This document shows, piece by piece, positions 43,508 through 52,763 of a DNA stretch of 64,000 nt; positions within the stretch are counted from its first letter, which is position 1; each line of letters starts with the position of its first letter. The translations under genes were made by a program, and so were the position numbers. Below the pieces are notes generated by a model. That model saw only the letters and a list, made by a program, of their open reading frames with translations, was not told the origin of the DNA and searched no databases. The stretch is from Roseithermus sacchariphilus (lineage in GTDB: Bacteria; Bacteroidota; Rhodothermia; Rhodothermales; MEBIC09517), in contig CP030158.1 in assembly GCA_003285105.1 (NCBI GenBank), positions 3,578,664 to 3,642,663 on the forward strand, given 5' to 3'.

Positions 43508-44149
43508 TCACTCCGGCGGGAAGTCTTTGAAATGGCCGTTGGACTGGATGCGGCGGCGGAGTTCCTCCATCTGCTCCACCCGCGGGATGAGCGCTTCGAA
43601 GTGGGCGATGAGGAAAGCGATCCGCTCGTTTTCGCCCGGCATCTCCAGGAGGGCCTGCTTCTGCTCCAGCGGCAGGCCGGCGTTCTGGGCGAGCACATAA
43701 GAGACGTGCGGCACGTCCTGGTACAGACTCGGTCGCATGGTTCGCCCTGCCAGTTCGAGCAGCTTCATGTGCTGCGTGATGGCCCGTTCGCGCAGCGCCA
43801 CGTCCGCATCCACGTCCGGCTCGTCGAGCAGTTCCACCTCGGCCCGCAGGTAGGGCGCCTCCTGGTCGAGGCGGAGCACACGAAAGCGCTGCTCCCCGGC
43901 GACGACGATCTCCATCCGACCGTCGTCGTAGCGCTTGACGACGCGCTCGATCCGTGCGGTGCAACCTACGCGCTCCATGCGGTCTTCGTTGAACAGGACG
44001 ACGCCGAAGGGCACGTCGCGCTCCAGGCAATACTGGACCATGGCTTTGTAGCGCGGCTCGAAGATGTAGAGCGGCAGTCGCTCGCCGGGATAGAGCACCA
44101 CACCAAGCGGAAACAGGGGCAGACCGGAAATCCGGGTCATCGGGATCAT
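43508..44149 (-). CDS. LON N-terminal substrate-binding domain protein
   Basis: 213 residues from ATG at 44149 (44140 is an alternative). The whole protein is the LON/PUA-like substrate-binding domain without ATPase or protease: LPLFPLGVVLYPGERLPLYI, FEPRYKAMVQYCLERDVPFG, VGCTARIERVVKRYDDGRME and GEQRFRVLRLDQEAPYLRAE. A C-terminal helical part follows (LLEMPGENERIAFLIAHFEA). Stand-alone LON-domain proteins are common, and their role (adaptor or small-molecule/peptide binding) is largely unproven. Cytoplasmic. It is the first gene of a three-gene minus-strand group with the MBL and pseudo-receiver genes. Confidence 0.88.
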   Translation of the reverse strand: MIPMTRISGLPLFPLGVVLYPGERLPLYIFEPRYKAMVQYCLERDVPFGVVLFNEDRMERVGCTARIERVVKRYDDGRMEIVVAGEQRFRVLRLDQEAPYLRAEVELLDEPDVDADVALRERAITQHMKLLELAGRTMRPSLYQDVPHVSYVLAQNAGLPLEQKQALLEMPGENERIAFLIAHFEALIPRVEQMEELRRRIQSNGHFKDFPPE

Positions 44150-44288
44150 CGGGTTCACAACAGGATCGCCGGAAGCCCGCGCGGGCAGGCACCCGTCGGA
44201 CGGGATACGGGGTCTTGGACGCAGGAAGCGGTCCGAACGGTTCCACCGGGTCGCCGCCCTCCCGCCGCCGCAGGACGGCGGGGCGCCC

Positions 44289-46085
44289 TCAGGTCCGAAC
44301 CGGGGCGCCGCCCGTCTGGCGGAGGTGCCACAGCCAGGCTCCGCCGAGCGCCGCCACGGCCGTCATCACCAGCGCCGAGTTCCAGCGCAGCAGCAGCCAG
44401 CCGCCCGTGCCGAACATCAGCCCGAAGAGCAGCAGCACCGCCGCCGCCGTGCGCTGGAGGTCGTGGCGTAGCGACTGGGCCGGAGCCACCCCGGTTGCGG
44501 CCCGCTGCCGCCGCCAGCCCGGGCCGCCGGGACGCACCTGCCGGTAGAACGCCTCCAGCGTGGCCTCCGACTCCGGCGGCGTCAGGAAGAGCACGGCCAG
44601 CCACACCGCCGTCGTCAGCCCCGTGATGACGATCAGCCGCACGCCGAAGTCGTCGATCGTCAGCACCGGCACGAGCGTCGTGAACAGCCCGACGAGGAAG
44701 CCCGCCACCATCGCGGCCAGCTCCGCCCAGGCGTTGATGCGCCACCAGAACCAGCGCAGGATGAGCACCACGCCCGGCCCCGTGCCGATGGCGATCACCA
44801 GACGGAACACGGTGGCGACGTCCTCGGCGAAAAAGGCGGCCACGGCCCCCAGCGCGGTGATGAGCGCCGACGCCACCCGCCCCACCATCACCAGCTCGGC
44901 CTGCGAGGCCGCCGGATGCAGGAAGCGCCGGTACAGGTCGTTCGTGAGGTAGGACGCGCCCCAGTTGATCTGCGTCGAGATCGTGCTCATGAACGCCGCC
45001 ACGAGCGAGGCCACGACCAGCCCCAGCATCCCGGCAGGCAGGAAGTCCAGCATCAACATCGGATACCCCAGCTCCCGGTCCTCCAGGTCCGGGTAGAGCA
45101 CCAGCGCCGCCAGCGCCACCAGCACCCAGGGCCAGGTCCGCACCACGTAATGCATCAGGTTGAAGAACCAGGCCGCCTTCTCCGCCTCGTGCTCGTCCCG
45201 GGCCGCGACGAGCCGCTGGATGAACTCCCCGCCGCCGTCCGACCGGCGAAAGGTCCACCATTGCACGAAGACGTAGGCGAAGAACGTCGTGGCCGAGATG
45301 CCGGCGAAGGCGCTCCAGCCGATGCCGAACCAGGCCTCGGGGTCCCACGTGAGCGGGATGAAGGCGAGCACGTCGAAGGCCGTCTCGGCCTGCACGCGGC
45401 GGACGAGCCCTCCCAGGCCGCCGACCTCCGGGCTGGCGAGGGCATAGACGGCGACGAGGATCGCCCCGAAGAGGGCCAGGAAGAACTGGAAGAAGTCCGT
45501 GGCGACGACGCCCCAGAGGCCGGAGAAACCGGCGTAGGCCAGTACCAGGAGCGACAGGCCGATGACCGAGAGCAGCTTGGGGTCGAACCCGGCCACCGTG
45601 CCCTCGCCGAAGCCGAGCGCCTCCCACACGCCCAGCGCCCCGACGACCTTCACGGCCGCCAGCATGATGTAGCCGATGCCGATGCAGTTGATCGGTACGG
45701 CGAAGAGGAACGCCTTGGTGGCCCGCAGCACCGCCGCCGGACGGCCGCCGTAGCGGCGCTCGATCAGCTCGGCGTCGGTGACGACCTCGCTGCGCCGCCA
45801 GAGGCGGGCGAAAAGGTAGATCAGCGCCACGTGCCCCACGCCGAAGGCCCACCATTCCCAGTTGCCCGCGATCCCGCGGTTACCGACCACCCCGGCGATG
45901 TAGAGCGGTGTGTCGATCGAGAAGGTCGTCGCCGCCATCGACGTCCCGGCCAGCCACCAGGGCAACGAGCGGCCGGAGACGAAGAAGTCCTCCAGCGACC
46001 GCGACGCCCGCCGCGAGAGGTAGACGCCCAGCCCGAGTGTGGCCAGGATGTACAGACCGACGATGACCCAGTCGAGAACCTGCAT
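44289..46085 (-). CDS. Sodium:solute symporter (SSS/SLC5 family)
   Basis: 598 residues from ATG at 46085; an upstream frame to 46148 is not membrane-like. Family features: VIVGLYILATLGLGVYLSRR, the FFVSGRSLPWWLAGTSMAAT helix-1/2 signature, AGFSGLWGVVATDFFQFFLA, and ASLVAAFMSTISTQINWGAS with the sodium-coordinating serines and threonine. The C-terminus carries two extra hydrophobic segments after a basic linker (VRPGGPGWRRQRAATG). The substrate could be a sugar, amino acid or carboxylate; sequence alone does not decide. It is divergent from the unknown barrel gene at 46286. Confidence 0.9.
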   Translation of the reverse strand: MQVLDWVIVGLYILATLGLGVYLSRRASRSLEDFFVSGRSLPWWLAGTSMAATTFSIDTPLYIAGVVGNRGIAGNWEWWAFGVGHVALIYLFARLWRRSEVVTDAELIERRYGGRPAAVLRATKAFLFAVPINCIGIGYIMLAAVKVVGALGVWEALGFGEGTVAGFDPKLLSVIGLSLLVLAYAGFSGLWGVVATDFFQFFLALFGAILVAVYALASPEVGGLGGLVRRVQAETAFDVLAFIPLTWDPEAWFGIGWSAFAGISATTFFAYVFVQWWTFRRSDGGGEFIQRLVAARDEHEAEKAAWFFNLMHYVVRTWPWVLVALAALVLYPDLEDRELGYPMLMLDFLPAGMLGLVVASLVAAFMSTISTQINWGASYLTNDLYRRFLHPAASQAELVMVGRVASALITALGAVAAFFAEDVATVFRLVIAIGTGPGVVLILRWFWWRINAWAELAAMVAGFLVGLFTTLVPVLTIDDFGVRLIVITGLTTAVWLAVLFLTPPESEATLEAFYRQVRPGGPGWRRQRAATGVAPAQSLRHDLQRTAAAVLLLFGLMFGTGGWLLLRWNSALVMTAVAALGGAWLWHLRQTGGAPVRT

Positions 46086-46285
46086 GGTGTTGCGGAGGGA
46101 CGGCGTGGCGAAACGAACCGGAAGGTAGACACCGGGCGGGAAAGACACCGTTGATTTTTCGGCGGCGTCGGACGCGGTCCGGCCGGAGGGCGGATGCCGG
46201 GCGCCGGGCGGCGGCGGTTCCGGGCGGAACCGGAAGCCCCGCCGGCTGGTCCGTATCGCGCTCTGCCAGCCTGCCCCCTGCCCGC

Positions 46286-47650
46286 GTGCCCCGCCTCACC
46301 CCCTCCGTCGCCTGCCTCCTCGGCTCGATCGCGTTGCTGTTCGGCACGCCCGGCGCCGTGCCAGCCCAGCCGGTCGCCTTCGGCGCGTGGGACGATCCGA
46401 GCGAGCAGTTGCAGGAGGTCTGGTGGCGGCGCGAGAGCAGCCTGGACGTCATGAGCGGCCTGTCCCTGATCGCCGCGCAATGGCGGGGCGCCGCAAGCCT
46501 CTCGGCCAACCTCGTCACCCGCCCGGTCACCGCCCGCCTCCGCGGCACCGTCCGTGCCGGCACGCTGGGCCGCTATCGCCCGGATCTGGACGAGCCCTAC
46601 GACGCCCTCCGGCTGCTGGAGTTCATGCGATTCACGCCACCGCGCCGCTCCGCCACCCACGTTCGCATCGGCCTCATCAACCGCACCCGCCTGGGCACGG
46701 GCCACCTGATGGACTTCTACCGCTCGGACATGGCGTGGGACGAGCGCACCGTGGGCGCGGAGATGTACCACGCCTGGGGCTTCGGCGCCATAGAGGCCCT
46801 CACCGACAACCTGCTCCTCGACCGCGTCGTCGGCGGGCGGCTGATGCTGCAACCGCTGGGGTGGACGGGGAGCCCCCGCTTCGGCTCGCTCCGGCTCGGC
46901 GTCTCCTACGTCACCGACCTGCAAACGCACCGCGCCGACGCCCGCCCACTGATCGGCTACAACGTGGACGCGTCGTTCGATGCCTTCAACTCCGGTTCCA
47001 TCGTCCTGCAGCCCTTTGCCAGCGTGGCGTGGTACCGCCACCAGGGGCGCGGGCTGGCCTTCGGCGCCACGGTCGACAGCCCCAACTTCATCGACCTGGC
47101 TCGCTTCCACCTGCGCATGGTGCTCTACTACAGCGGCGAGGCCTTCATCCCGGGGTACTTCGGCGCCTTCTACACCGTCCACAACCCCCACGCTCGCATC
47201 CTCAACGGGGAACGCTTCCTGGCGGATTCGACGGCGCAGCGGGTCGTGGGGGTGCCGCTGGAGGCGGCCCGGGGGGGCAATGCCTTCGCCACCGAGCTGC
47301 GCGTCCACATCTTCCAGCAGTTCGAGCTGTGGTACTTCTTCCGCCGGCACTACGGCACGCAGGCGCTCAGCGACTACCATCTGCGCCTCTACCTCCACGC
47401 CCGCAATCGCCTGCGCCTGGGCGTCGGAGCCGACCGGGGCGGCCTCCGCGGCTTCGGCTCGCTCTTCAGCGACCTGGGCGACCAGGCGGCCCTCGTCTTC
47501 AACCTGGACTACCGCCTCGCCGGGGCGATGTGGCTGTTCGTGCACGCCCGCTACACCTACGAGCGCCGGTCCGATGCCCCGGACGGCTCCGCGCGCTACC
47601 TGGTCCAGCGCCGCTTCGAACCCCTCACCGGTTTCCGCGTCCGCCTGTAG
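46286..47650 (+). CDS. Putative outer-membrane barrel protein of unknown function
   Basis: 454 residues from a GTG at 46286, chosen because it gives a clean signal peptide (CLLGSIALLFGTPGAVPAQ); the frame upstream lacks a better start. The mature part has alternating hydrophobic/polar strands with many aromatic ends (LFVHARYTYERRS; HLRLYLHARNRLRLGVG) and ends FEPLTGFRVRL. I recognise no conserved domain. It is divergent from the SSS symporter and followed by methylmalonyl-CoA mutase, neither of which explains it. Confidence 0.65.
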   Translation: MPRLTPSVACLLGSIALLFGTPGAVPAQPVAFGAWDDPSEQLQEVWWRRESSLDVMSGLSLIAAQWRGAASLSANLVTRPVTARLRGTVRAGTLGRYRPDLDEPYDALRLLEFMRFTPPRRSATHVRIGLINRTRLGTGHLMDFYRSDMAWDERTVGAEMYHAWGFGAIEALTDNLLLDRVVGGRLMLQPLGWTGSPRFGSLRLGVSYVTDLQTHRADARPLIGYNVDASFDAFNSGSIVLQPFASVAWYRHQGRGLAFGATVDSPNFIDLARFHLRMVLYYSGEAFIPGYFGAFYTVHNPHARILNGERFLADSTAQRVVGVPLEAARGGNAFATELRVHIFQQFELWYFFRRHYGTQALSDYHLRLYLHARNRLRLGVGADRGGLRGFGSLFSDLGDQAALVFNLDYRLAGAMWLFVHARYTYERRSDAPDGSARYLVQRRFEPLTGFRVRL

Positions 47651-47743
47651 GGGTTTCCCGGCACGCGGCCCGGGCCGTTGAACGTTTCCCGGCCGGCGCG
47701 TTTACTACCTCAGCAGCCCTCGTTCCCCGACCCGCAGACCATC

Positions 47744-49897
47744 ATGCGCCCGGACTTCACCAGGATCGCCTATCAGCCCGCCCGCCCGGCCTCGCCGGCC
47801 GCCGCCGATCCCTGGCTGACGCCGGAAGGCATCGAGGTGGCCGGCCACCTCGGCCCCGAGGCGCTCGCCGGCGTCGAGCACCTGCACTACGCCGCCGGCC
47901 TGCCCCCCTTCCTGCGCGGGCCCTACAGCACCATGTACACCCTCCGGCCCTGGACCATCCGCCAGTACGCGGGCTTCTCCACGGCCGAGGCTTCCAACGC
48001 CTTCTACCGCCGCGCCCTGGCCGCCGGGCAGAAAGGCCTCTCCGTCGCCTTCGACCTGGCCACCCACCGCGGCTACGACTCCGACCATCCCCGCGTCGTC
48101 GGGGACGTCGGCAAGGCCGGAGTCGCCATCGACACGGTCGAGGACATGAAGATCCTCTTCGACGGCATCCCGCTCGACCGGATGTCCGTCTCGATGACGA
48201 TGAACGGGGCCGTGCTGCCCGTGATGGCCTTCTACATCGTCGCGGCCGAGGAGCAGGGGGTACGGACCGACCAGCTCAGCGGAACCATCCAGAACGACAT
48301 CCTGAAGGAGTTCATGGTCCGCAACACCTACATCTACCCCCCGGCTCCGTCGATGCGCATCGTGGGCGACATCTTCGCCTACACCGCCCGGCACATGCCG
48401 CGCTTCAACTCGATCTCGATCAGCGGCTACCACATGCAGGAGGCCGGCGCCACGGCGGACCTGGAACTGGCCTACACGCTGGCCGACGGGCTGGAGTACA
48501 TCCGCACCGGACTGCAGGCGGGCCTGGCGATCGACGACTTCGCGCCGCGTCTGTCCTTCTTCTTCGCGATGGGCATGAACCACTTCATGGAGATCGCGAA
48601 GCTGCGGGCGGCCCGGTTGCTCTGGGCGAAGATCGTCAAGACGTTCGACCCGCAGAACCCGAAGTCGATGGCGCTGCGGACGCATTGCCAGACCTCCGGC
48701 TGGAGCCTGACGGCGCAGGACCCGTTCAACAACGTCGTCCGCACCTGCATCGAGGCGCTCTCGGCCGCGCTGGGCCACACGCAGTCGCTGCACACCAACT
48801 CGCTCGACGAGGCCATCGCGCTGCCGACGGACTTCTCGGCCCGCATCGCGCGTAACACGCAGCTCTTCCTGCAGGAGGAAACCGACCTGACGCGCGCCAT
48901 CGACCCGTGGGCGGGAAGCTACTACGTGGAGTACCTGACGGACCGCCTCGCTCGGCGGGCCTGGTCGCTGATCGAGGAGGTCGAGGCCCACGGCGGGATG
49001 ACGCGGGCCATCGAGGAGGGCCTCCCGAAGCGACGCATCGAGGAGGCCGCCGCCCGCAAGCAGGCCCGGATCGACACGGGCAAGGACGTGATCGTGGGCG
49101 TCAACCGCTACCGGCGCGACCGCGAAGACCCCATCGACATCCTGGAGGTCGACAACACGGCGGTGCGCCGGGCGCAGATCGAGCGGCTGGCGGCGGTCCG
49201 GGCGACGCGGGACGAGGCGGCCGTGCAGGCGGCCCTGAATGCCCTCACCGAAGCTGCCCGGACGGGCCGGGGCAACCTGCTCACGCTGTCCGTCGAGGCC
49301 GCCCGTCACCGTGCCACCCTCGGGGAAATCTCGTATGCCATGGAACGCGTATTCGGCCGCCATCAGGCACAGCCCCAGGCCATCACCGGCGTCTATGCCC
49401 GCGAGGTGGCCGGAGACGCCGCCTTCGCCGCCGCGCGGGCGCTGGCCGACCGCTTCGCCGAGCGCGAAGGCCGGCGCCCCCGCATCCTGGTCGCCAAGCT
49501 CGGCCAGGACGGCCACGACCGCGGGGCGAAGGTGATCGCCACCGCCTTTGCCGACCTGGGGTTCGACGTGGACATCGGCCCGCTCTTCCAGACCCCGGAG
49601 GAAGCCGCCCGGCAGGCCGTCGAAAACGACGTGCACATCCTGGGCGTCTCCAGCCTCGCCGGCGCCCACAAGACGCTCGTCCCGCAGGTGCTCGACGAGC
49701 TGGCGCGGCGGGGACGGGACGACATCCTGGTGGTGGCCGGCGGGGTGATCCCGCCGCAGGACTACGAGGCGCTCTATGCCGCCGGCGTGACCGGCATCTT
49801 CGGCCCCGGCACGGTGATCGCCGAGGCGGCCCGGCAGATCCTGGAGGTGCTGCTGGACGAACCCGCCCCCCACGCCGAGACGCCCGCCCGCGGATGA
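47744..49897 (+). CDS. mcmA: Methylmalonyl-CoA mutase
   Basis: 717 residues, the single-chain form. ATG at 47744 follows an upstream frame to 47678 that lacks similarity. The N-terminal TIM barrel shows [20 protein letters not shown] (CoA/substrate contact), [20 protein letters not shown] and [20 protein letters not shown]. The C-terminal cobalamin domain carries LGQDGHDRG with the cobalt ligand H591, [13 protein letters not shown] and [15 protein letters not shown]. The enzyme interconverts (R)-methylmalonyl-CoA and succinyl-CoA in propionate and branched-chain metabolism. MeaB follows with a 4-bp overlap. Methylmalonyl-CoA epimerase is not in the window. Confidence 0.96.
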   Translation: MRPDFTRIAYQPARPASPAAADPWLTPEGIEVAGHLGPEALAGVEHLHYAAGLPPFLRGPYSTMYTLRPWTIRQYAGFSTAEASNAFYRRALAAGQKGLSVAFDLATHRGYDSDHPRVVGDVGKAGVAIDTVEDMKILFDGIPLDRMSVSMTMNGAVLPVMAFYIVAAEEQGVRTDQLSGTIQNDILKEFMVRNTYIYPPAPSMRIVGDIFAYTARHMPRFNSISISGYHMQEAGATADLELAYTLADGLEYIRTGLQAGLAIDDFAPRLSFFFAMGMNHFMEIAKLRAARLLWAKIVKTFDPQNPKSMALRTHCQTSGWSLTAQDPFNNVVRTCIEALSAALGHTQSLHTNSLDEAIALPTDFSARIARNTQLFLQEETDLTRAIDPWAGSYYVEYLTDRLARRAWSLIEEVEAHGGMTRAIEEGLPKRRIEEAAARKQARIDTGKDVIVGVNRYRRDREDPIDILEVDNTAVRRAQIERLAAVRATRDEAAVQAALNALTEAARTGRGNLLTLSVEAARHRATLGEISYAMERVFGRHQAQPQAITGVYAREVAGDAAFAAARALADRFAEREGRRPRILVAKLGQDGHDRGAKVIATAFADLGFDVDIGPLFQTPEEAARQAVENDVHILGVSSLAGAHKTLVPQVLDELARRGRDDILVVAGGVIPPQDYEALYAAGVTGIFGPGTVIAEAARQILEVLLDEPAPHAETPARG

Positions 49898-50985
49898 TGA
49901 CGGACCGCCCGAACCGCCCGACCGGCGATCCGGCCCTCCAGGTCTCGCCCGGCACGGCACACGCCCCGTCGATCAACCCCGCCGCCCGCCGCCGCCCCCG
50001 CCCGGCCCTGCCCGTGCAGGACTACGTCGACGGCATCCGCCGGGGCGACCGCGGCCTCCTCAGCCGGGCGATCACGCTCGTCGAGAGCACCCGGCCGGAG
50101 CACCGCCGGCTCGCACAGGACATCCTGGATCGCTGTATGCCCGAGACGGGCCGCTCCATCCGGGTCGGGATCACCGGCGTGCCGGGGGTCGGCAAAAGCA
50201 CGTTCATCGAAGCCCTCGGCACGCACCTGACCCGCTCCGGCCACCGCCTCGCCGTGCTCGCCATCGACCCCAGCAGCGCCCGCTCCGGCGGCAGCATCCT
50301 GGGCGACAAGACGCGCATGCCCGGGCTGTCCCGGGATCCGAACGCCTTCATCCGCCCCTCGCCCACCGGCGGGTCGCTCGGCGGCGTGGCCCGGTCCACC
50401 CGCGAGACGATGCTGCTCTGCGAGGCCGCCGGCTTCGACGTGATCTTCGTGGAAACCGTCGGCGTCGGGCAATCGGAGACGACCGTCGCGTCGATGGTCG
50501 ACTTCTTCCTGCTGCTGGTGCTGGCCGGCGCGGGGGACGAGTTGCAGGGCATCAAACGCGGCATCATGGAGATGGCGGACGCCATCGCCGTCAACAAGGC
50601 GGACGGCTCCAACCGGGCGGCCGCGCTCGAAGCCCGCCGGGCCTATCAGTCCGCACTACGGCTTTTCCCCCCCGCGGAGTCCGGCTGGTCCCCGCAGGTC
50701 CTCACCTGCTCGGCCCTGACGGGAGAAGGCATCCCGGAGGTCTGGGCCACCATCAAGGCGTACCGCGCACAGACGCAGGCCAGCGGGTACTTCACCCGTA
50801 AACGCCGGGAGCAGGTCCGCCTCTGGATGCATCAGGTCATCGAGGAACGGCTGCGTGCGCACTTCTTCTCCCACCCGGCCGTCCGCGACGCGCTGCCGAC
50901 CATCGAGGCCGACGTGATGGCCGGACGGCTCGCGCCGACGGCGGCCGCCGAGCGCCTGCTGGCAGCCTACGAGGACCGCTCCTGA
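49894..50985 (+). CDS. meaB: Methylmalonyl-CoA mutase-associated GTPase (MeaB/ArgK type)
   Basis: 363 residues. The ATG at 49894 overlaps the mutase stop in an ATGA junction, so translation is coupled. G3E-family motifs: Walker [39 protein letters not shown] (switch and Walker B) and the guanine-specificity loop VNKADG. The C-terminal helices ([20 protein letters not shown]) form the dimer arm. MeaB guards the mutase against inactivation and gates cobalamin delivery. A basic Pro-rich N-terminus of about 40 residues precedes the conserved core. Confidence 0.95.
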   Translation: MMTDRPNRPTGDPALQVSPGTAHAPSINPAARRRPRPALPVQDYVDGIRRGDRGLLSRAITLVESTRPEHRRLAQDILDRCMPETGRSIRVGITGVPGVGKSTFIEALGTHLTRSGHRLAVLAIDPSSARSGGSILGDKTRMPGLSRDPNAFIRPSPTGGSLGGVARSTRETMLLCEAAGFDVIFVETVGVGQSETTVASMVDFFLLLVLAGAGDELQGIKRGIMEMADAIAVNKADGSNRAAALEARRAYQSALRLFPPAESGWSPQVLTCSALTGEGIPEVWATIKAYRAQTQASGYFTRKRREQVRLWMHQVIEERLRAHFFSHPAVRDALPTIEADVMAGRLAPTAAAERLLAAYEDRS

Positions 50986-51018
50986 CGCTGCGCGCACGAA
51001 CCGCACCGCCACCGCCCC

Positions 51019-51062
51019 TCGACATTCAACCCGTGATGTTCGACATTACAGGGCCGATGTCG
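51019..51062 (+). repeat. Repeated TCGACATT motif upstream of the Sde182-like gene
   Basis: TCGACATT occurs at 51019-51026 and again at 51040-51047, a 21-bp period. The second copy also forms CGACAT...ATGTCG (51041-51062) as an inverted pair with 10 nt between. A paired, helically phased motif about 100 bp before a gene is operator-like, but no regulator gene is adjacent. Confidence 0.35.
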
Positions 51063-51154
51063 TCGGCACCGGACGCAGGGCCCGGGTCGGGATCTCATAC
51101 CGGCTTCCCCCTCGCCTGCTGACGCGGCAAACACGCCCTCCATCGTTGTTCCAC

Positions 51155-52702
51155 GTGCGCATATTGCCTTCTCGCTGTTCGTCCGTGCTCGTGCGCCTGA
51201 CGCACGTCATGCTCCTCCTGCCGGTTCTCCTCGGCGGCACCACGGCCTTTGCCCAGCCCGACGAAGCCACCCGGGTCGACAGCCTGCCGGGCAAGCCGCG
51301 CGTCTTCGTCCTCAGCGACATCGGCAACGAACCGGACGATCAGATGTCGCTCATCCGGTTTCTGGTCTATGCCAACGAGTACGACATAGAAGGCCTGGTC
51401 GCCACGACCTCGACCTGGCAGCGCGAAGCGGTGCGCCCGGACATCATGCACCGGGTGATCGACGCCTACGAGCAGGTGCAGCCCATGCTGAGCACCCATG
51501 CTGAGGGCTACCCCGCGGCGTCGAGCCTGCGCGCGCTCGTGACCTCGGGACAGCCCGCCTACGGGCTGGCGGCCGTCGGGGAGGGCCGGGGGTCGGCCGG
51601 GGCCGACCTCCTGATCCAGGCGGCCGACCGCGACGATCCCCGCCCGCTGTGGGTGACCATCTGGGGCGGGGCCAACACGCTGGCGCAGGCCCTCTGGGAG
51701 GTGCGCGCCACCCGCTCGCCCGAGGACCTGGCCCGCTTCGTCTCTCGCCTGCGGGTCTATTCCATCTCCGACCAGGACGACGCCGGACCCTGGATCCGCC
51801 AGTCTTTCCCGGAGCTGTTTTACATCGTCAGCCCGTCCACCCCGGACGGCAGCCAGTATTACATGGCTACCTGGACCGGCATTGCCGGCGACCCCTACTA
51901 CCACAACGCACCCGGCGCCGACATCACCACCGTCACCAACGAGTGGTTGGACGAGCACATCCGCCGAAAGGGGCCGATGGGCGCGGCCTACCCGCGCTAT
52001 CTGTTCATCATGGAGGGCGACACGCCATCCTTCCTGAACCTGATCGGCAACGGCCTGGCCGCGCACTACCATCCGGGATGGGGCGGATGGGGCGGCCGGT
52101 ACGTCTACCGCACGGCCTACGGGGAGACGCGCCCGATCTGGACGCAGGGAGGGGATGCCTTCCCCGGCGCTCCGAACTCCCGCGACACCGTCACCGGCGC
52201 CGACGGCCGGCGCTACACCTCGGACCAGGCCACCATCTGGCGCTGGCGCGAGGCCTTCCAGCAGGACTTCGCAGCCCGCATGGACTGGACGATCAAGCCG
52301 GTGGACGAGGCCAACCACAACCCGGTGGTGATCGTCAACGGGCAGGGCGGGAAGGCGCCCGTGCGCGTCCGCGCCACGGTGGGGCAGCCCGTACTCCTCG
52401 ACGCCGCCGGCACGCACGACCCCGACGGGGACGCGCTCTCCTACACGTGGTTCGTGTACCCCGAAGCCCAGACGGGCAACGCCTTCCGCCCCGGCGCGCA
52501 GATCAGCGGAGAGGAAGGCAACCAGCGCATCGTCCCCCCGCCACCGCGGGCGACGATCACCGACGCCCGATCCACCCTGGCCACGGTGCAGCCCAACCTC
52601 CCCGGAGAAACCCACGTCATCCTGGCCGTGGAAGACGACGGCACCCCCCATCTCACGGCCTACCGGCGTATCATCCTCCACGTACAGCCGGCTTCGGAAT
52701 GA
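51155..52702 (+). CDS. Sde182/DUF1593-type secreted nucleoside-hydrolase-like protein
   Basis: 515 residues from a GTG at 51155; GTG 51191 or ATG 51209 are alternatives. All give a signal peptide (VMLLLPVLLGGTTAFAQ). The N-terminal domain is the nucleoside-hydrolase-like DUF1593 fold: VFVLSDIGNEPDDQMSLIRF holds the acidic metal-binding motif, then IEGLVATTSTWQ, VTIWGGANTLAQALW and GWGGWGGRYVYRTAYGET. The C-terminal domain is an Ig-like DUF1593_C sandwich (VLLDAAGTHDPDGDALSYTW). Some relatives are annotated as cellulose-binding; the real substrate is unknown, though glycan degradation is likely since the next gene, 61 bp on, is an alpha-L-rhamnosidase. Confidence 0.85.
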   Translation: MRILPSRCSSVLVRLTHVMLLLPVLLGGTTAFAQPDEATRVDSLPGKPRVFVLSDIGNEPDDQMSLIRFLVYANEYDIEGLVATTSTWQREAVRPDIMHRVIDAYEQVQPMLSTHAEGYPAASSLRALVTSGQPAYGLAAVGEGRGSAGADLLIQAADRDDPRPLWVTIWGGANTLAQALWEVRATRSPEDLARFVSRLRVYSISDQDDAGPWIRQSFPELFYIVSPSTPDGSQYYMATWTGIAGDPYYHNAPGADITTVTNEWLDEHIRRKGPMGAAYPRYLFIMEGDTPSFLNLIGNGLAAHYHPGWGGWGGRYVYRTAYGETRPIWTQGGDAFPGAPNSRDTVTGADGRRYTSDQATIWRWREAFQQDFAARMDWTIKPVDEANHNPVVIVNGQGGKAPVRVRATVGQPVLLDAAGTHDPDGDALSYTWFVYPEAQTGNAFRPGAQISGEEGNQRIVPPPPRATITDARSTLATVQPNLPGETHVILAVEDDGTPHLTAYRRIILHVQPASE

Positions 52703-52763
52703 CCTGATCCAGGCCTCCGCCCGCTTCGCGTCGTCCCCGTTTCCTCGAACCTCCCCTGGCACG

